NCBI GenBank assembly: GCA_017861215.1
Contig: JAGFXN010000085.1
Coordinates: forward strand, 1-6,919
Source: Deltaproteobacteria bacterium
GTDB lineage: Bacteria; Desulfobacterota; Desulfuromonadia; Geobacterales; DSM-12255
DNA: 6,919 nt
Direction: 5' to 3'
In this document: positions 4,902 to 6,919 of the stretch, one piece after another
Numbering within the stretch: the first letter of the stretch is position 1
Layout: the number at the start of each line of letters is the position of its first letter
Made by a program: the position numbers and the translations under genes
Notes under the pieces: model-generated
The model's input: only the letters and a program-made list of their open reading frames with translations
Databases searched by the model: none
What the model was told of the DNA's origin: nothing

Positions 4902-5432
4902 CAGTTTCGGGGCGCCGTTCTCGATAACTACCCGGAACTCGACGTCAGCGCAGTGATGTTTGCTCTTGAGCTGTTCCCGCTGTTTTTCGATGACCGCAAA
5001 CATGGTTTCACGGCTGAGATTGTCGGTAGAGAGGTTGCACTTGCGCCGTGCCTCAAGATAGTGCTGGTAGACGATTTCGATATCGTTCTCCGGCGGCTTT
5101 GGATGCCTGTCCGCCGGCGGTTGCTGGTCCCCCTCGGCAAGATGGCGGGCCATCTTGAAGCGGTCGCGTGAATACTTGCCCTCTTCAATAAGCCGGTTGG
5201 TCCTGGTCCAGTACTGCCGGTAGCTGTTAAACTTGCCGACAAGAGAATTGAACCTGAATTTATACATCGTATTGATGATCGTCGCCGTATTGTAGCGCCT
5301 GATGAACCGCTCGACATCTTCGCAGAGCTTCAACGGCTCTCTCTTCTCAATGCCGAGAAAGTACTGCTCATACTTGACGACCAGTTCAGCGATGCTCTTT
5401 TCAAGAAAGCTGACGTCTTCCTGTATCCCCAT
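4875..5432 (-). CDS. MXAN_5187 C-terminal-domain-like protein, function unknown
   Basis: This 185-residue, highly charged protein has no signal peptide or membrane segment. Residues about 9-33 (LEKSIAELVVKYEQYFLGIE) look like a coiled-coil helix. A basic helical part follows (40-98, containing FRFNSLVGKFNSYRQYW). A proline-rich linker (103-116) joins it to a C-terminal domain (118-183) with YLEARRKCNLSTDNLS, a helix ending KQREQLKSKH, and a strand pair VEFRVVIENGAPKLKA. This C-terminal layout matches what I remember as the MXAN_5187 C-terminal domain of myxobacteria and Geobacter, whose role is not established. The start at 5432 is supported by GGAGAGG just upstream and by a promoter immediately before it. 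It is transcribed away from glmU and ends in its own terminator. The family call is from memory. Confidence 0.85.
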   Translation of the reverse strand: MGIQEDVSFLEKSIAELVVKYEQYFLGIEKREPLKLCEDVERFIRRYNTATIINTMYKFRFNSLVGKFNSYRQYWTRTNRLIEEGKYSRDRFKMARHLAEGDQQPPADRHPKPPENDIEIVYQHYLEARRKCNLSTDNLSRETMFAVIEKQREQLKSKHHCADVEFRVVIENGAPKLKARPAKLS

Positions 5433-5449
5433 GGCCTCTCCGGTTAGAG

Positions 5450-5478
5450 ACTATAAACGGAACACCATTTTCTGTAAA
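5450..5478 (-). promoter_or_regulatory. Sigma-70-type promoter of the MXAN_5187-like gene
   Basis: On the minus strand, TTTACA (5478-5473) and TATAGT (5455-5450) are separated by exactly 17 bases, each 5 of 6 to consensus. The start would fall near 5443, which is where the Shine-Dalgarno GGAGAGG begins (5441). The leader would be only about 11 bases long. Confidence 0.6.
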
Positions 5479-5519
5479 GGCGAAATGAATGCCGGTAGTG
5501 CCGCAAACGGCTTTAATCC

Positions 5520-5548
5520 TTGACGCATACCCCTTACTACAGTAAATT
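5520..5548 (+). promoter_or_regulatory. Sigma-70-type promoter of glmU
   Basis: TTGACG (5520-5525) and TAAATT (5543-5548) lie 17 bases apart, matching 5 and 4 consensus positions. The start would fall near 5555, giving a leader of about 37 bases that carries GGGAGGA, 11-12 bases before the ATG at 5592. This promoter and the divergent one at 5450-5478 do not overlap; the 41 bases between them could hold regulator sites. Confidence 0.55.
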
Positions 5549-5591
5549 TTGAGGCTGGGATCGGAATCCGTCCAGGGAGGATTTTTCAGGT

Positions 5592-6919
5592 ATGGATAGA
5601 GTTGCTGCCATCATTCTTGCCGCCGGCAAAGGGACGCGGATGAAATCAAGTCTGGTCAAGGTCATGCATCCGCTGGGGGAGAAGCCGCTGCTCTACTGGC
5701 CGGTGCAGACGGCAAAGCTTGCCGGAGCTACCAGAATTGCCGTTGTCGTCGGCCACCAGGCGGACCGGGTGCGGGAATATTTTGCTGCTGACGCAACCAT
5801 CTCGTTCGCTACCCAGCAGGAGCAGCTCGGCACCGGTCATGCTGCCGCCTCTGCCAGAGAATCACTGGCCGGATTCACCGGCACGGTCTTCATCCTCTGC
5901 GGCGATGTGCCCCTGCTCCGCCCGGAAACACTCCTTGCCATGCTGGCAGCCCATGAGAAGAAAAAGGCAGCCATCACCGTGCTCACCACCCATATCGACA
6001 ACCCCTACGGCTATGGCCGGATTGTCAAGCGCCAGGGGGGGCGGATATGCCGGATCATCGAAGAGAAGGATGCCACCCCTGAAGAGCGGGAAATCACCGA
6101 AGTCAACTCCGGGATTTACTGTATCGAGGCGGAGTTCCTTTTCAGGGCGCTCTCAGGATTGAAAAATGACAACGCCCAGGGGGAGTATTACCTGACCGAC
6201 ATCGTCAAGGCGGCTGCCGACGAGAACCGTCTCTGCCTGTCGTTTCCGACCAGCGACCCTGAGGAAGTCATGGGGGTCAATGACCGGCTGCAGCTGGCAA
6301 CAGCCGCGGCAATCCACCGCAGCCGGATCAACCAGGCGCTGATGCTTGCCGGCATTACCCTTATCGATCCGGCAACTGCCTATATCGAGGCCGGTGTCGA
6401 GGTCGGTGCCGATACGGTCATCCATCCGAATGTTCATCTGAGCGGCACAACGGTTATCGGTCCGGACTGCGTGATCGAGGCGAATGTCAGTATCCGTGAC
6501 TGCCGCCTCGGCAGCGGCGTGACGGTCAAGGCCGGCTCGGTCCTTGCCGAGTCGACGGTCGGTGATGGTGCTGCCATCGGGCCGATGGCGCATCTGCGCC
6601 CCGGCTCGCTGCTCGCGGCACACGTCAAGATAGGCAATTTTGTCGAGACCAAGAAAATCGTCATGGGAGAGGGCTCCAAGGCATCGCACCTGACCTATCT
6701 CGGCGATGCCGAAATCGGCAGCGGGGTCAATATCGGCTGCGGAACAATCACCTGCAACTATGACGGCGTGAAAAAACACCGGACCGTCATCGGCGACAAC
6801 GTCTTTGTCGGCAGCGATGTCCAGTTTGTGGCGCCGGTAGCGATCGGCAGCAACTCTCTTATTGCCGCCGGAACGACAGTAACCAGGGACGTACCCCCCG
6901 ATTCCCTTGCCATTGCCCG
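5592..6919 (+). CDS. glmU: Bifunctional UDP-GlcNAc pyrophosphorylase / GlcN-1-P acetyltransferase (3' end missing)
   Basis: GlmU acetylates glucosamine-1-phosphate with acetyl-CoA and then joins the product to UTP, giving UDP-N-acetylglucosamine for peptidoglycan and lipopolysaccharide. The N-terminal uridylyltransferase domain shows LAAGKGTRM (residues 9-17), K23, QLGTGHA (79-85), CGDVPLL (103-109, D105 binds the metal), GEYYLTDI (197-204) and GVNDRLQLA (228-236, N230 the second metal ligand). From about 260 come left-handed beta-helix hexapeptide repeats. The acetyltransferase site carries LRPG (335-338), GNFVETKK (348-355), GSKASHLTYLGD (361-372, catalytic H366) and CNYDG (388-392). The visible 442 residues lack roughly the last 15 of a usual 457. 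LVKVMHP replaces the common LPKVLH and I recall this as usual in Geobacter. The ATG at 5592 begins directly at the conserved N-terminus. glmS often follows glmU in such genomes but is outside the window. Confidence 0.98.
   Translation, partial: MDRVAAIILAAGKGTRMKSSLVKVMHPLGEKPLLYWPVQTAKLAGATRIAVVVGHQADRVREYFAADATISFATQQEQLGTGHAAASARESLAGFTGTVFILCGDVPLLRPETLLAMLAAHEKKKAAITVLTTHIDNPYGYGRIVKRQGGRICRIIEEKDATPEEREITEVNSGIYCIEAEFLFRALSGLKNDNAQGEYYLTDIVKAAADENRLCLSFPTSDPEEVMGVNDRLQLATAAAIHRSRINQALMLAGITLIDPATAYIEAGVEVGADTVIHPNVHLSGTTVIGPDCVIEANVSIRDCRLGSGVTVKAGSVLAESTVGDGAAIGPMAHLRPGSLLAAHVKIGNFVETKKIVMGEGSKASHLTYLGDAEIGSGVNIGCGTITCNYDGVKKHRTVIGDNVFVGSDVQFVAPVAIGSNSLIAAGTTVTRDVPPDSLAIA

Noticed and set aside
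6153..6779. Minus-strand 208-codon ORF inside glmU
   Set aside because: It is antisense to the beta-helix repeats of glmU, whose regular codon pattern keeps the opposite frame open and gives a false repeat-like protein.

Overview
The window looks like chromosomal DNA of a GC-rich deltaproteobacterium of the Geobacter / Desulfuromonadales type. This rests on a GlmU start region with LVKVMHP in place of the usual LPKVLH, a protein resembling the MXAN_5187 C-terminal family of Geobacter and myxobacteria, and a DUF4080-type B12-binding radical SAM protein. These are recalled family resemblances, not database results. No tRNA, rRNA, CRISPR array, transposase, phage gene or attachment site is visible.

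Layout from left to right. (1) 2-823 (+): C-terminal part of a conserved protein of unknown function whose strand pattern suggests a TIM barrel. (2) 958-1200 (-): an 80-residue helix-hairpin-helix protein, facing the first gene across a 134-base gap that holds an inverted repeat. (3) 1201-1526: mostly non-coding, with nested GC-rich hairpins, a good sigma-70-like promoter aimed at the HhH gene and a short palindrome. A doubtful 67-codon ORF overlaps it. (4) 1527-2156 (-): a CDP-alcohol phosphatidyltransferase, probably phosphatidylserine synthase, preceded by a possible small ORF with a strong Shine-Dalgarno at 2137-2310. (5) 2429-2770 (+): a small membrane protein with two CxxC pairs on either side of a hydrophobic segment, in AT-richer DNA. 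(6) 2928-4820 (-): a 630-residue radical SAM protein. (7) 4875-5432 (-): a 185-residue MXAN_5187-like protein ending in a strong terminator. (8) 5592 to the window end (+): glmU, missing about the last 15 residues.

The only clear pathway genes are glmU (UDP-GlcNAc synthesis for cell wall and LPS) and the phosphatidylserine synthase (phospholipid headgroups). They lie in separate transcription units and no joint operon links them. Gene directions alternate (+ - - + - - +), giving two divergent promoter regions (2311-2428 and 5433-5591) and two convergent gaps (824-957 and 2771-2927). Each unit has one or two genes.

I see no convincing new multi-gene system. The points most worth a second look are the putative TIM-barrel protein of unknown function, the split zinc-ribbon membrane protein, the orphan radical SAM enzyme lying just behind a terminator, and the structured leader between pssA and the HhH gene.
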